Assembly (NCBI RefSeq): GCF_016920785.2
Contig: NW_024609857.1
Location: forward strand, 9,257,618 to 9,321,617
DNA: 64,000 nt
Origin: Ixodes scapularis
Taxonomy: Eukaryota; Arthropoda; Arachnida; Ixodida; Ixodidae
Direction of reading: 5' to 3'
Below, one piece after another: positions 11,408-24,800 of this stretch (its first letter is position 1; every line of letters begins with the position of its first letter). The notes under the pieces are model-generated. The model saw only the letters and a program-made list of their open reading frames with translations. It was not told the origin of the DNA and ran no database searches. Both the position numbers and the translations under genes were made by a program.

Positions 11408-12129
11408 CTTTTTAGTCTAATGTCTCTTTGTGCATTTTTCTGAGAATAGTGCTTTTGATGGTGTGTTATGGGCATTCTCACTTTGCAAGATAGTGTCTTA
11501 TACGTCCAACATATCATCCTAGTTTATCTCCCGTTGAACTCTCGATGGGCATGACTAGTTCACAGTGGAGATGGTATCCAGGTAATGGTCACCCCCTTGT
11601 GTAAAAGAATCTGCCAATTAAAACAAACACCCTGTATTGTGACAGATCAATAGAAATAGCAGTTGTGATCCATGTTATATTCTATGCATGCCATTTTGGA
11701 TGCAGATTTGATTATTTGCAGACCAAGCATGCAATGCCTTCTTAATATACAATTGTACTGTTTGTAACCAGTGTTTTTTTGTACTATTGCAACTGTGTAC
11801 AAGTGGCATAGCTCTTCCATCTATATCTGTGTTGTATTTAGTTTATTAGAAATTCTGATTACATAGAAAGTGCACACACTTTCAATATGCTGTAGTATGC
11901 CAAGCTTTAATGCATCAAATTTAAGCCGAAGCCACAATTTAGATCTCTGTACGTTCTGCCTTCATACGACATGTTTAGATGGAAGAACTACCTAAGTGTT
12001 GCAAATAGGCACCTGCCTATGTCTGGTCTCTTTACAGGATTTTAAACTGTTTGTTTACATGTTTTACAATTTTACATGATGTACAGGAATCTTGTTGTTT
12101 TACTATTTGAAGTTTTATTAGTTGACATC

Positions 12130-12135
12130 AATAAA
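12130..12135 (+). terminator. Poly(A) signal AATAAA of gene A
   Basis: AATAAA at 12130-12135 is followed within 40 bp by a GT-rich stretch (CAGTGTGCATTTTC), the usual downstream element. It is the first such combination after the gene A stop codon. Confidence 0.6.
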
Positions 12136-12243
12136 CACAGATATGTACAGATTATTAACAGTGTGCATTTTCTTTCCTTAACACTCGTAATTATTTGCTA
12201 GTTTTATATTAAAAATAATGTAAGGTAGCAAGTAAAAATTTGT

Positions 12244-12249
12244 TTTATT
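12244..12249 (-). terminator. Candidate poly(A) signal of gene B
   Basis: TTTATT on the plus strand gives AATAAA on the minus strand at 12244-12249. Alternatives are at 12315-12320 and 12433-12438. All lie downstream of the gene B stop codons at 12872 or 12847, so the two genes would end tail to tail, within roughly 100-300 bp of each other. Confidence 0.45.
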
Positions 12250-12846
12250 TCAAAGCCGGGCAGTTATTTTTCTTTTAAATATTTGTATTGACAGTGTGTC
12301 GATTGTGGCTGTACTTTATTTCGCCTTCAAGTGGTAGTGGAGCAACGGTTGCATCCTTTTGTACCTTGCATTTCATTGCTGGCCAACTAACAGTAATTAA
12401 CTTACTGGCAGATGCCTTGATATGCAGTACCGTTTATTGCTCTTGTAATGCCGCAACCAAGTATACTTTAATCAATTCAAAGATTAGAGATTAGCACAGC
12501 TTCTGAAATTCCCGCACTGAAGTAAATCATGTAATACTCTATACTTGTTGTATACTGAAAAGGCTTTACTTCTTTTTTGACCTTGCTGTTCCTTTCTAAA
12601 GAAAATCAAGTCTCCAAAAACTATGTGTAGTAGAGGCTTCATGCCAGAAGACAGCTTTTATATAAAATATAATGTTACAATCGCACATTAGTATAGACAA
12701 TGATGAATGACCTTGTGCCTGAGCAGTGGCAGTACGAACGCAACTTTTGTGTCACTTGCACATATTGTCTGGATCCTTTGGCACACATGCGATGGATGTC
12801 GGTGAAAGCACACCTTCCAGCAAGAAGAGCCTTGCACCGCAGTTCT

Positions 12847-15800
12847 TCACGCACACTGTCCTCTGTCTAGATCAAAACTTAGTGCACCAGTAAAGTGGGT
12901 CCCGCACCCCCATTTGTTGCTGCTGGGGCAGCCTTTGTGCTTGCTGGGAACGTGCCGGAGCTGAAGACCGCTGCTCAGAGACGTGCAGTGTGGCAAAACT
13001 GGGCTGATTGAACCTGTGGAAGACAAAGGGTGGGAGGGGAGTTACGTCTTCTGCGTAATGTGAGGGTTATTGGGGAAGTTGTCGACAGTAGTATGCAAAG
13101 CAGTATGGAGCAAGGTCACGCGAAGCAATAACTACAGTGCCGCTGCCTGCTATGTTGAGCTTTTGCTTATATTTGAAAGGTATAGTTTTATCGTCTAGCA
13201 TATTGCCTGAAATTACAACTTGGAGCTCTCAGTGGCAGTTGGGAACACTCGGGTCTCTGCTTCATTCAAAGCATGACTGGGCAAAGTTGTCTTACACTGT
13301 GGACCACTGCTCAGCCATGATCCAACGGTTGTATCTATTTCATCAGTCCTTTTTGTGGTTTTATTTTAGCATGCTATGTTATAGAAACCATGAAATGTTT
13401 TCTTTTAGCTCTTTTAGCGTAAATGGGATACTTCAAAGAAATTTGAAATATTCCCGTCGAATTCAAAAATAGGTTGAATATGATTCACAATATCCATAAA
13501 TGACAATCGCACGTTTCTATTTTGAGCCTGGTGGCTGTATTTTTCGTTATAAACGGCCCACTCTGGCAAGCGCTCGAAGAAGGCCCAGCGGAGACCACGT
13601 GACATCCAACGCAATCGTGACATAGGTCGTCTCAGGACGAGCAAAGCTACAGCAAGGCTGACGTCGAGAGGATGGCTTAGTCATTCCAGCCACCGAAGCG
13701 GCTGCTTTTGTACGAATTTTGAGTGACGGGTTAATCTTCTGTAATCTTGTAGGGGGACAATAGCGACTTCTGCGACACACAAAAGGCATTCTCGGGAAGA
13801 GGGGAGTTCCTCCTGCCCCTCTTCTCTTGCCGTGACCGGAGGCGAGACAACCTCCGTCACTAGCTGTCAAGGTTCCTAGATGGGCATAACAAGCGAGGCG
13901 TTAGCGACATCCACCAGGTGCTCTTTGCTAATCGTTTAATTCGTTTTAAAATTCCTTTTCGTGACCTTTTTGACAAGATATTGGTATGTTCGATGTGATG
14001 CTGCTCCTTTGAATGCACATAGAGCATAAAATAAGCACCGAAATTTCGTTGTAGTATCCCTTTAAAGGGCAACTCCGCTTAATTCCGAAGATTTCGGGAT
14101 AATGAGTGATTTTGCATTAAAAAGCCCTTGTAAAAGACACCACGTCGTTTGCTTCGCGAAAAATGGGATATATATTTTTAAATTATTTTTAAACGAGCGG
14201 AAATCGAAACTGAAACTTCGGCTCCGTCCGGCAACAATGGCCTCGGGCCGCCAAGAACATGGCCATCACGTGGTACGAGATGTCACGTGATCATCTATGC
14301 AACGACGGGCGTGCGCAGAAAGTTTCGTCTGCACCCTTTGCCACGTTTTGGGGTCTACGACATTCGATGACGTCTGCACAACTGTGGCATATGTCTGCGC
14401 ACGTAGTGTCCGTAGTGTGGACGACACTCCGAGCGACAATAATCACAAACGGTGAGTCGACAACGGTGGAACGGCCGACCCACTGTGGTTGAACCATGGT
14501 AGGTCGGCCGTTCGGCTCCCAAGAAGCGCGCTGCGCAGGCGCCAGTCACGTGGACACCGCTGAGCGCCGAGAGGAAACGTTGCTGACGTCATCCGCTACG
14601 CTCGTACAGAGAAGTAAAAACAAGCAAAAGGGGGCAATGGTGATGACGTTTAGCTCAATGTGGGCTACGCCCACGCCGCAGCCTTGACTGCGCTTTTGGT
14701 TGCGCCTTAATTCGCCTGAATTCACCCGCTCGAGTCAGCCGATTTCGGCAAGTTGCAAAGTTTGCCGGACCGTTTAAAGGCCCGTTCACACTCTTGCGAC
14801 CGAGTACGACTGAGAGAGACGAGATCTCTTACAACTTCTTAAATGTTTCTAGAATGAGGGAACACACTGACAATGTGGCGCCATCTATGCGGTGACCCTA
14901 GAACTGCATTTCACAAAAGCGAAGGTTTTGCGGGATTTCCGAGGTCAAATGTGCGTAATACCCATAGAAAGGCTCGTTTATAACATTGACAAAAGCTTTT
15001 CGAGCCAAAAAAGAAAGGATATTGCGCGAGAAATAAAAAAAAATATGCCGGACCGCCGAGTTTACTATGCTTCCCAATAGATGGCGCCAGTGTGTTCTCT
15101 GGTTTAAGAAGTTTTAAAGAACCCAGGTTTAAGAGGTCGCAAGCAGTCGCAAGAGTGTGAACGGGCCTTAAGAAACATCTAGACAGAACTGCGTCGTAAT
15201 ATTTGGTGTGTGGTCTCCCTAGGCAATACTGAAGAGAACTGCATTGTTTTTTCACAACCAAAAATAAAGCGGAGTTGCCCTTCAATCAGGGGCGGATCCA
15301 GACCTCCATTTTGGGGCGGGGGGGGGGGGGGGGGCGGTTCCTCGGCGTAAAACGGGGGGGGGGGGGGGGGGGGGGAGTGTTTATATTTTTTGTGGAGTCA
15401 TCGTTTTTACTAAACTCTGATAACATAATATAGATCTTGAGAGCTTTTGTATCGGTTTACCTGTAGGGGATGAACTCTTTGAACTTTCTGTGGCTATGCA
15501 CACCAAGGCACACGCTCCCGTACTTTTGACTGCATAGCCTCAGAAAGCTGGGCATCTGGCCAACGCAATGTCTCTGCTCGTGCGGAAAATCACGTGCAAT
15601 TGCAAGCCTACCAAAGCTATATTCACGTGCACGCCATACGTGCCTGCTCGTATGGGGCACCAGTCAGGACGCTACACTGTAGCGTCCTGACTGTAAATTT
15701 GACCGTAAAATTTACGGCCAAATACCAGGCAGCTGATGCTGCCAAACTTGTACAGTAAAAATAACGGTGCACTGTAAATCTGGTTTACGATAAATTTAAA

Positions 15801-18800
15801 CGGGGACCGTAGAAATCTACGGTCGGCCTTCAAATTTGCGGTAAAAAAAATTTTACAGCGCGCCGTTATTTTTACGGTGCAATTTAAACGGCGAGAAAGG
15901 TGGTAGTATTCAGGTTCATAGCATCATTGTATAGTGATGTTATGAACTCAATGATGTTATGAACCTCGACCGAACCAAGCACGTTTTGAAGGCTTTCAGC
16001 AAGTTGGCCGAACATGTACTGTTTGTACAAGAAATGCCGACGTTGAAATTCATAAATGGTTTTTTGAACTGTTGATACCGGCATAAGAAGCGTTCCGTTG
16101 AACTTCAGGTACAAAAAAAAAACAAGGTCGTATTGTACGGCCTTCCTTTTTTCTCCTGCAGACAGAGACATTAACACGTCGTAGTTATCATTAGGGGATT
16201 GCATCACGTTAAGAGCACCGTCTTCATTAGAATCCGCACTAGTCGACCGAGTCGAAGAGTCCTCAACCTGAAGCGGGCCTGCAGGCGATGCGCCGTCGCC
16301 CAAGAAACCCGTCACTCGTAAATGCGCCCAGTTCAAATGTGCCGTGATCGAACTATGATTTTACACCTTCTGACAGTTGGAGCACGAACACGAAAACAAA
16401 ATACTGTCGGTGATGTGGCCTTTTAGATGTTTTAGCAAAGCCTCCCTTGTGTGGCACTCCTCTAGGCATGGTGGCAAAGTGCACTGAAAGCTTTCCAAAC
16501 TCCTCGAAACAACCAAACTTCCCTTAGGCGTACCAATGCCTATGTCTTCTCAAAATATGACACCTGAGAGCATCATACGTAACAAACTGGCGACAGCATC
16601 CTTCGTCCACACACTGAAGAATTCGAGAGCGTGCTTGAACAGAAACTACAAATTCTGCAAGTAAACATCTTTTAGAGTGTTGTATTTATGCCACCATTAC
16701 ACTATCCTTGCCAATCAAGCAGCAGATTGATAGTGAAATACCTGCCTCGAGTATCCAGTTGCCTTCCGCTCTAAATTTTCAGGTGCACAAAAATCCGGGA
16801 ATGCCACAAACGAACGAGGACAAAACGGCGCGGAGACGGGTGGGAAGGCGGGAAAATGAACTGAACGTGAGCTTTTTCCACTTCTTTCCGCGTTGTCCCA
16901 ACCAACGTTTCTTTCTTTTGTTTATGCTTCTAGCTATAGTCGCATTGTTGCTCTACTGTTTGCTCTTAGTTCTCTTTTTTTTTCCTTTTTCAGTTAAGGC
17001 AGTTACGCTGGTTACGCTCTGCGCTGGCGCGGCTGGCGCGGACAAAGAAAGGAGGTGAAGGGGCGAGAGGAGACTCTCTGGGTTCCCGCAGCTTCCGAAA
17101 GGTCAAGCGTGGTGACCAATTAGCGAAGTGCGTCTTTTCTTTCTGTTTTCTTGCTCCATGAAGTTTTGCGTTTCCCTCTCGGTTTTTTTTGCTCGTTTAC
17201 GGCGCATTTCAGATGGGTCCATATCACATGAGCGAATGAAATTTTAGCGAACAGCGACATTTGAGCGAATGGACGTTTTAGCGAATAACCGGGGCGCGCG
17301 TTAACCCATCCGCCGCGCTGCGTTTTACGCCGCTTCGCGGCGACAGTCTGCGGCGGCTCATTACGAAAATGGGAATCCATTTGGCCCACCTGAAAACGCC
17401 GCTTCGCGGCGTCCGACTATTCGCTAAAGTGTCATTCGGTGAAACGTGGGCGTTCACTAAAACGTCATTCGATCGAGTGATCGAATGACAAGTACGCCGT
17501 GAAGAGGAATTATCGAAATGGGAGGCCCTCCCATTTCGATAATTCCTCTTCACGGCGTACTTGTAGTTTTTATTAGCGTATAGCGCCGTAAATTTGACGG
17601 TTACTTTTTACAGTGTATGCTTTCGAAGCTAAGCGCTTGTGAGCCCGAGCATGCTGGGCGCCGATAAAAGCTGCGCACAATGCCTGGTTACTACTACTGA
17701 TATGTCAAAAAACACCTCGACCGCACGAACACTCGTGGGGGAAGCTTTAAAACTAATAGATTGCGTTTGTCCAAAGTGAAGTAGGGTAAGATGGGCCAAA
17801 TGAGACGCGGGACAAAATGCGACAGTTGGAGTGAAGGCACCCAACGAAAGTTTTTGTTTAGTGCCAGCTATCACCTAGACACAAATTTCAAGCTTCACTG
17901 AGACGTGCCTTAGCCTGTTCACTTTGCGTGAGCCATAAATGACTGCCTTTGGCAAGTCCTTTCCGGAGAAAAAGAAATGCCGATTTGAGATTGCCGAGTT
18001 TACCGCCCGTCAAAGAGGTGCATAATTCCGCGCGAGATTTCGCTTCGAGAAGTACGCCCCGGTTGGCACAGACTTTCTACCAAGGTATAATTTAATTTCA
18101 TTCCTAAGTTTTATTAGCTTCATGCAGACCAAATTTGAGTGCTCAGCGTGCTTTTTTTTTACGGAAATAATTATTCACGTAACGGGATACGCGCGAGACA
18201 AAACGCGACAATGTGGCATTGTATGACGCGTGTGTCCATAATGTACCAGTTTCCTGGTTGTTCCTGAGTCATATTTCCCTCTCGGTGTCTGGGAGGATCA
18301 AAACGTACAAAAGAAAGACAGCAGGGGCTTCATGGCGCATAAGTAACACTGCGAATGCTCTTGAAAGTGAAGCAACAGCGTCACTCCCTTCGCGTTGCCG
18401 CCCCTACCAAAAAATCCGGTATAACTTTTCGCTATCCGGATTATGGAACCGGAAATCTATCTGAATTCTATCTGGAATTTAGGTTTTCAGAAATTATTCC
18501 TTTGTCTGCAATCTGGATTTCGGGTTTCCAGTAACAAATTTCCGGTTCCATATTCCGGATAGGGAAAGTTATACCGGATTTTTCGGTAGGGGCCACACTT
18601 TTTGGCGTACCAAGGGATGTGCTTCAAAAGCGAGCAAAAAGAAAAAAAATGGAAAAAGCAATGGCTCCACAAAAAAAAAAAAAAAAAAAAATGGCGAGGC
18701 GTTTGGGGGGGGGGGGGGGGGGGCGATCGCCCCCACCGCCCCCCCCCCCCCCCCCTTGGATCCGCCACTGCCTTCAATGCTTCGGTCGGAAGCTGCATGC

Positions 18801-21800
18801 GCAAAACGCAATATTGCGTTCTACGCGTGTGCATTTCCGACCCGCAATTGTACTGCGTACGCAAGGCTCTTGCGTACGAGCCACTAAAACTCCTTACTGT
18901 TGTTATAAACCAGGAAGGAAAAGTAAATGTACATGCTAAGTAAGGAACTTCATGCAAATAATATTTTATTTTTAATAATCAATAAGTAAAAATAAAAAGA
19001 CAGGAATTCGGCTCCAGAACAAAATGCTTGACTTCAGCCCCTCTTCATAAAATCAACTTCTGGAGTCCCTGACAATATTTGAAGAGCAAAATATTTTGAT
19101 TGCACCAGAACGGCATATTCGATTTTGGGAGTTTTCGTTTATGCCATGTTTGGTGACACCTACTACGCAAACTACTAACACCAGAAATCTGAAATATTTT
19201 AAACTAACCATGTTCACACATACAAAGGCCAAACTACTACTTTGGCATTACCGAGAGGAATATTCACGACGACAATGGTTCACTGAAAAATCTCTAGACG
19301 CTCTTCTTCCGCATATTGACCCGGACCTTAAATTTCCACCACACACTGGAACGAAAAGGAAATGCGACATTCTCCTGCACCGATTAAGACTCGAAGTGGT
19401 TTTTACTGGAAGTTTCTTACATCGAATTAACATCCTCTTTGTATGTCAGTGGTACACCAGTGAAAGGCACCGAATGAAAAGTCTATATTAAGTGAAGATA
19501 TATGCCATACGTTTATGGTTGTATATGTTTGTAGGTATGTGCACAAGTGAGTGAGCGTGACAGTATGTGGCGTGAGTGTAGGTGATGTGCTTTATCCCAA
19601 CTGAAAATTAGACATGCAACAGACTGACAAGAAAAACATCAATTGCATCAACTGTTTTTGTGCTGTGTTTTGTAGCAAGTGTTCAGTGGCGCTATTTATT
19701 TTTTCTTTGTGTGCGTGTGTGTGTGTGTTTGTGTTGGTATGGTCGTGTCACGCCCGTGTTTTACTCCCTACTCATTTCTTTCCTTCTTTAATCATTATGT
19801 TTTAGGTCTTAGTTCATATCACTTTCAAGTTTTGAAGTAGCCGGCACCATTTCAAGGCTGCCACATTCTCCATAGCACCATCTATTTTCTTCTTCTGATT
19901 CAAATATTTTTCACTTATAATAGACCATGGGAACTATTTATATAAATATGGACAGCATTGTGGAGGTTAAATTGTTTGCCTCAAAAGCGCAAATAACATG
20001 GCTTCTTTGACGTTTTGTCACAGGTTTCTAAGCCGTCATTTAAAAATAAAAATTTAATATCTGCGTACAACAATAAAATGTATGGCATATATTCTTAAAT
20101 AAACATTGTTTTTCGAATAATATATAAATCTGCTTTACCACATTAGGCGCCCACACCCAAACTTTTATGATCAGAAAAAATATGCACAGTACAATTATAT
20201 GTAAAATTGATGACCGGACAAGCGCCCACCCCCCATTTTTAGTGGGCGCTTGCCCGGTATTTTACGGTAGAAAATTTTAATTTTTACGTTCCAGATTTGT
20301 TCTAAATTGAAACTTCAAGGGGCAGTTTAAAACAACAACAACATGACGAAAATATTTCCTGGAGAAGAGGAACAAAAGAGACAAAGGACAAAACGCAAAT
20401 CTCCTAACGCAGCTATGGGTGACTGAAGCGCCAACAACGTCTCCGATTTTTTTAACATTTATAGTACAGTTCTCCATTATACTCTTGTGTTTATTCATTT
20501 ACAAAAAAAATTTTCATCTTTTTTTTTTTTTTTTTTTATGTTACAGCGTTGCAAAGTGTATTTTTCACGCCGACATTTTTTCCCAATGCCACAGACGAGA
20601 TATTCGTTTGGTCCCGTGTATTTAGGACTAGATACATTTTTAGTGCCGTATTCGAGTATGGGGCTTAGGTTCAGTTATTCTACCAATTAAAACAATACTC
20701 GTGTTGCGCCATGAACTTTCGTTCAGGGCGTGATTTGGCGCAAATGGCGCAACACTTCCATCACTGCAAGTAATGGAAGAGCTGCGCTGCAGTTGTTACG
20801 TTGCTTCATAGAAACACATTATTATTTCTTCTTCCTTTCTCCTGTCATGCCTTCGGGAAGTCGCGGGATATTTTGATCGTGAGACAACACTCGCGCTGCA
20901 GTCATAAGCGAACGAAGTGGTTGCCAGTCCCGTGTAGTTGTGTCTTGACAGAACGTCTTCATTCATGGCAGCGACTTGCGGCGTCTGTCATGGCTATCCT
21001 GTGCTATCTTAGTAAACACAAAAAGAAGATAACAAATCAGATATATTTTAACAGTGTGTAAGATCCGGATGTCAACTCTCCAAAGAGTATCGGGCAAAAT
21101 CCTCCAGTTCGTGTATTCCCTATTTGGAGCCGCGATCGGGGTTGACCGACTTTCTCGCTCTCGTTAGAATTATTGCAGCAGAGCTGAGTGCTTCGCGGAA
21201 TTCGTCAGTCTGGTTTGAAGAGGGACAAAAGACGGACTTTTCAAGACAATTTCTTGCCAACACGGGCAACTAGTATGCTGGATAACTTTACTCCTTATTA
21301 TTTTTGTTTAATTTGATGTTTTTTTTTTAAATATGTTATTAAATTAAATATTTACACGTATTTTTAATCTTAACGTGTTACTGAAAGTCTGATGTGAAGT
21401 CGCAGGCTTACCTTGGTCAGCTGGACGCACAACCGTCATGAATAGCAGTGTAACAAGCTTGGGCTCAAACGTTCCTGCTTCATCATGCATATATGTATGA
21501 ATGAATATTCGCATATAATTTGCACTGCTGTACCTACTTTTCTACTACTATCTATAAAGAAAAAAAATGTTGTAGTACTGATAGCGTTTGTTTTCGTCCC
21601 GCTTTTGTGGAAAACGTTGAGCTAAAGCTTCTAGAACTGTTAATATTAAAGAGCAAAACATGCTTATTGGCTAAATTAATAAAAAAAAAAAGGAAGCAAC
21701 GCAGGTATTGTTTTAACTAGTAGAATACTTGAACTCCAGGCCAATACCCAAGTAAAACATTTTTTTTTCGACCCACCTTATTTCTTTTTTGTTTGTTTGT

Positions 21801-24800
21801 GTGTGTGTGTGTGGGGGGGTGTGCATGTGTGTTTGTTTGTTTTTGATTGGCTGTTGGTTATTTATATCCGATGAGTTCTGCTTTCCATCAGCTTTTTCTG
21901 CCGTGAGATGAATTCTGACCGCTGTTCACGGCGATTAGTGTGGTTCTTTTGATAGACCATATAGAGCGTCCACTATACTTCGTTCGCAGACCACTTGCGG
22001 TCGCATGTTGCAGTAAACGTCTCTCTCGACAGTAGCACGCGGTTGCAGATAAAGAAATGGTTTTGTATTACGCATTGTAATGTCTCTCACGTTTATAATA
22101 ATTTCTAGGTAAGACGGTTCAGGCCCGGGAACACTTACTCAGAAGTGCCTGTTGGTATGGTCCCAAGGAGTAACGTGGAGTGAGGGCTTTCAACTTGGTA
22201 AGGAGGGGGAGGCTCCATGTGAGGCATTGGACCGTTGTAGTGGAGCCCACCAGCTGCGAGTAGGAACAAGAAACAAATGTAAGGGAACAATGGAGGTACA
22301 TCTTTTAGCGCGTGGCGCTATGAATACCCAAAACAACGGATTTTGCCTCGGCGGCAGTTCTAAAAGCATCCCCCACTAGAACCTGATCCTACGAACGGCA
22401 ACTGAATATGTTAATCGTTCTTACTGACGCATGGTACCAAATTTTATTCCTATTTTTCTTCCTGCTTACAGAAAAAAAAAAAAAAAGAGCTAAGTTTGAT
22501 TACGATTTAAAAACCTCGAGACGGCAGGTAACGACACACACACTCAAAAGTCTCACTTTCGCATCGCCAGCCTTGTGCCTGCTGCACCCGCGAAAATGTT
22601 AGTGCACCCCCACGCTTCACGCGTGCTTCACGTCCTCCCAATTTTGACCGATGTAAGGGTTTTTGATGACGCTCAGTAAGCTTATATTTAAGCCCATCTG
22701 TTTATTTTCACTACATAAAAAGTTAATTACTATATCTTAGTTAATTATTTAGCTAATTAGTATGCATTTTGCAATCCCTAACGTGCGCCGTGGCTAGCAG
22801 TTTGTTCCTTAAAAGTGTTTCTCTGTTTCTCAACCACCCTATTGGTAGGATTTTTTTTTTTTTTAGGTCTTTATTGGAACATTTGGCATACGTGCACCGA
22901 GTCACGCGGCTTGATGTCCCGCAGCTGCGGTGGCGCTGCTGTCAGCACGGCGCATGCGCAGACGCTTCATTTCATTCGGATCTGGTTTCTGCGCATGCGC
23001 AGTGCCCACACCTGGTGCGGGTAAACTCTCTGACGTTACGGCACGCCGTGGCGCGGCTGTCGGCAATATACAATAGAGAGCCTAGATTTAACTGGGTGCC
23101 ATATTTGAGGGTGTTGTTTAGAGCGCATGCTCAGAACGAGCTCACATTAATAGCCTGCTAACGATCAACAATCTTGGTGGTACGGAATGCACGTTGCAAA
23201 AGACTTGCGGAAGCTCGCCATCAGCACACGCTCAGCAGCCGGGCAAGCAGCTATGACCGCCAGTGAACGCCATTCCTATATTTACAAGTCCTCAGCCCAG
23301 CGTGCGAGCCCAGTACGTGTATGTTCGTCGCTTCGGCAAGCGAGCAAATCACGCGCCATAAGCACGAGCACTGAAAACGGAACCGGTGGAAAGGTCTGTA
23401 CTAGAGAATCCGCGTGAATGAACGCTCCACCTGGACAAGGCGTGAGCAGGCCGTTGAAGCTGGACAGGTTCCTGGGCGGTGGCGGTGGGGGCTCGAGTTC
23501 GGAGAAGTGGCCCGGGAGAGCGCCGTGGTCTCCCGGGGTGCCCTGGGGGAGCCCGGGCGTGGTGGCGCCGCTCTCGTGTCCCGAGAACGAGTAGGTGTTG
23601 GCGCTGCTGCTGCCGCACTGCATCCTGTACAGGGGCCCTGCGAGCGGACGCACATCGGGCACCGCTGCCGTACCGTCAGGAGCCCGCCTCATGCTACCAT
23701 CACACACTTCATTCTCTCGTTGAGGTTGTTGTTAGTGCGGTCGCTTTATACTCCGGGGTATTTCATTATAGACGCTTTACAGCAGCTGCGAGTGGGTGCA
23801 GCCCTAACCGACCTTCACTTTTTGTTACATCTTATTTCGTACTCTTCACTTCATCACTGACTGCACGACACCACCGCGTTCTTTTTTCACAGTGTAGGCA
23901 CTATGTGAATTTGCCACTACTATTTCAGTGCCTAGGCATCTTGGTGAGGCAGCAGAAGCGCAGTTATGGCGGCTTGGATCTTGCGCGCGGGAGAAAGGTC
24001 TCTCCATCTCGCAAATGTCTCCAGTAAAGAGAAAAGCACAGGCGCGTGAGACTTTCGCTTGTACGAGAACTCGTGCATATGTGAGGCACTTTCTAAAGCC
24101 ACCTGTCCGTGCTTTTGTCCGCACTGCCAGTGCAGATGTTTGTGAGATGGGGCATATACTGGTACGACTGTTCGTTCGTACGGGATGATTTACTCCAAGA
24201 TCTGGAGCCTGTATTTCTCCGCGGGGCACTTGGGAGACGAAGTGCCAATCTCTGCAATCTACGAACTCGGCTTATGACCGAGCTCATAGTCTATATCCCA
24301 GGTGAAAATCAGCCCACTTCCAGCTGGATTATGGAACTGGTCCCAGCTGGAAATGAGATAGTCCAGCTGGGATCCAGCTGGAACTGTACTGATTTTCGCC
24401 TAGGAAATCGTAAGCCTAAAAACAGCTATCTGCTCTGTGGAACTGAGCATAACGCTTCACCACGCCCAAAACCACAGTGCAGTCCTTCTTTTCTTTGTTT
24501 TTTTCTTGTTTTTGTTTTTTTTTAAAGATATTAGTTTCGTGATTGGCCGTTCTCCCTTCCTCCGTAGACTGCAGCGATTGGCTCTCTCAAGTGCTTTGGG
24601 GGAAAGCAGAGGCTCCAGGTTTCTTAGAGCGTATATCTCTTCTTCCCAAAGCGTAACACGCATCGTTCCTCCTGTCTAAGGGCAAGTTGTAGTTGCAGGA
24701 GTCGCGGCGCCAGCGGCAAGAGTAATTCCGTACCCAAAGTTACACTCCGGTAATAAATTTCAATCAATTGACCCATGTCAGGTCGCTAATAGCGCACGCG

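Larger units (their letters stand above)
10484..12150 (+). other. Predicted 3' UTR of gene A
   Basis: There are no coding frames of note from the stop at 10481 to the AATAAA at 12130, and the sequence is A/T rich as 3' UTRs often are. It contains the perfect 128-bp palindrome at 11280-11407. The UTR length (about 1.65 kb) assumes that this AATAAA is the one used; transcript data are needed to fix it. Confidence 0.5.

Noticed and set aside
18487..18957. 156-codon minus frame and overlapping plus frames with Gly/Pro/Lys runs
   Set aside because: They depend on G, C and A homopolymers of uncertain length and on no domain.
23414..24027. Two long plus-strand frames (148 and 182 codons)
   Set aside because: They are G/C-rich antisense shadows of the gene B tail exon and run into non-coding sequence.
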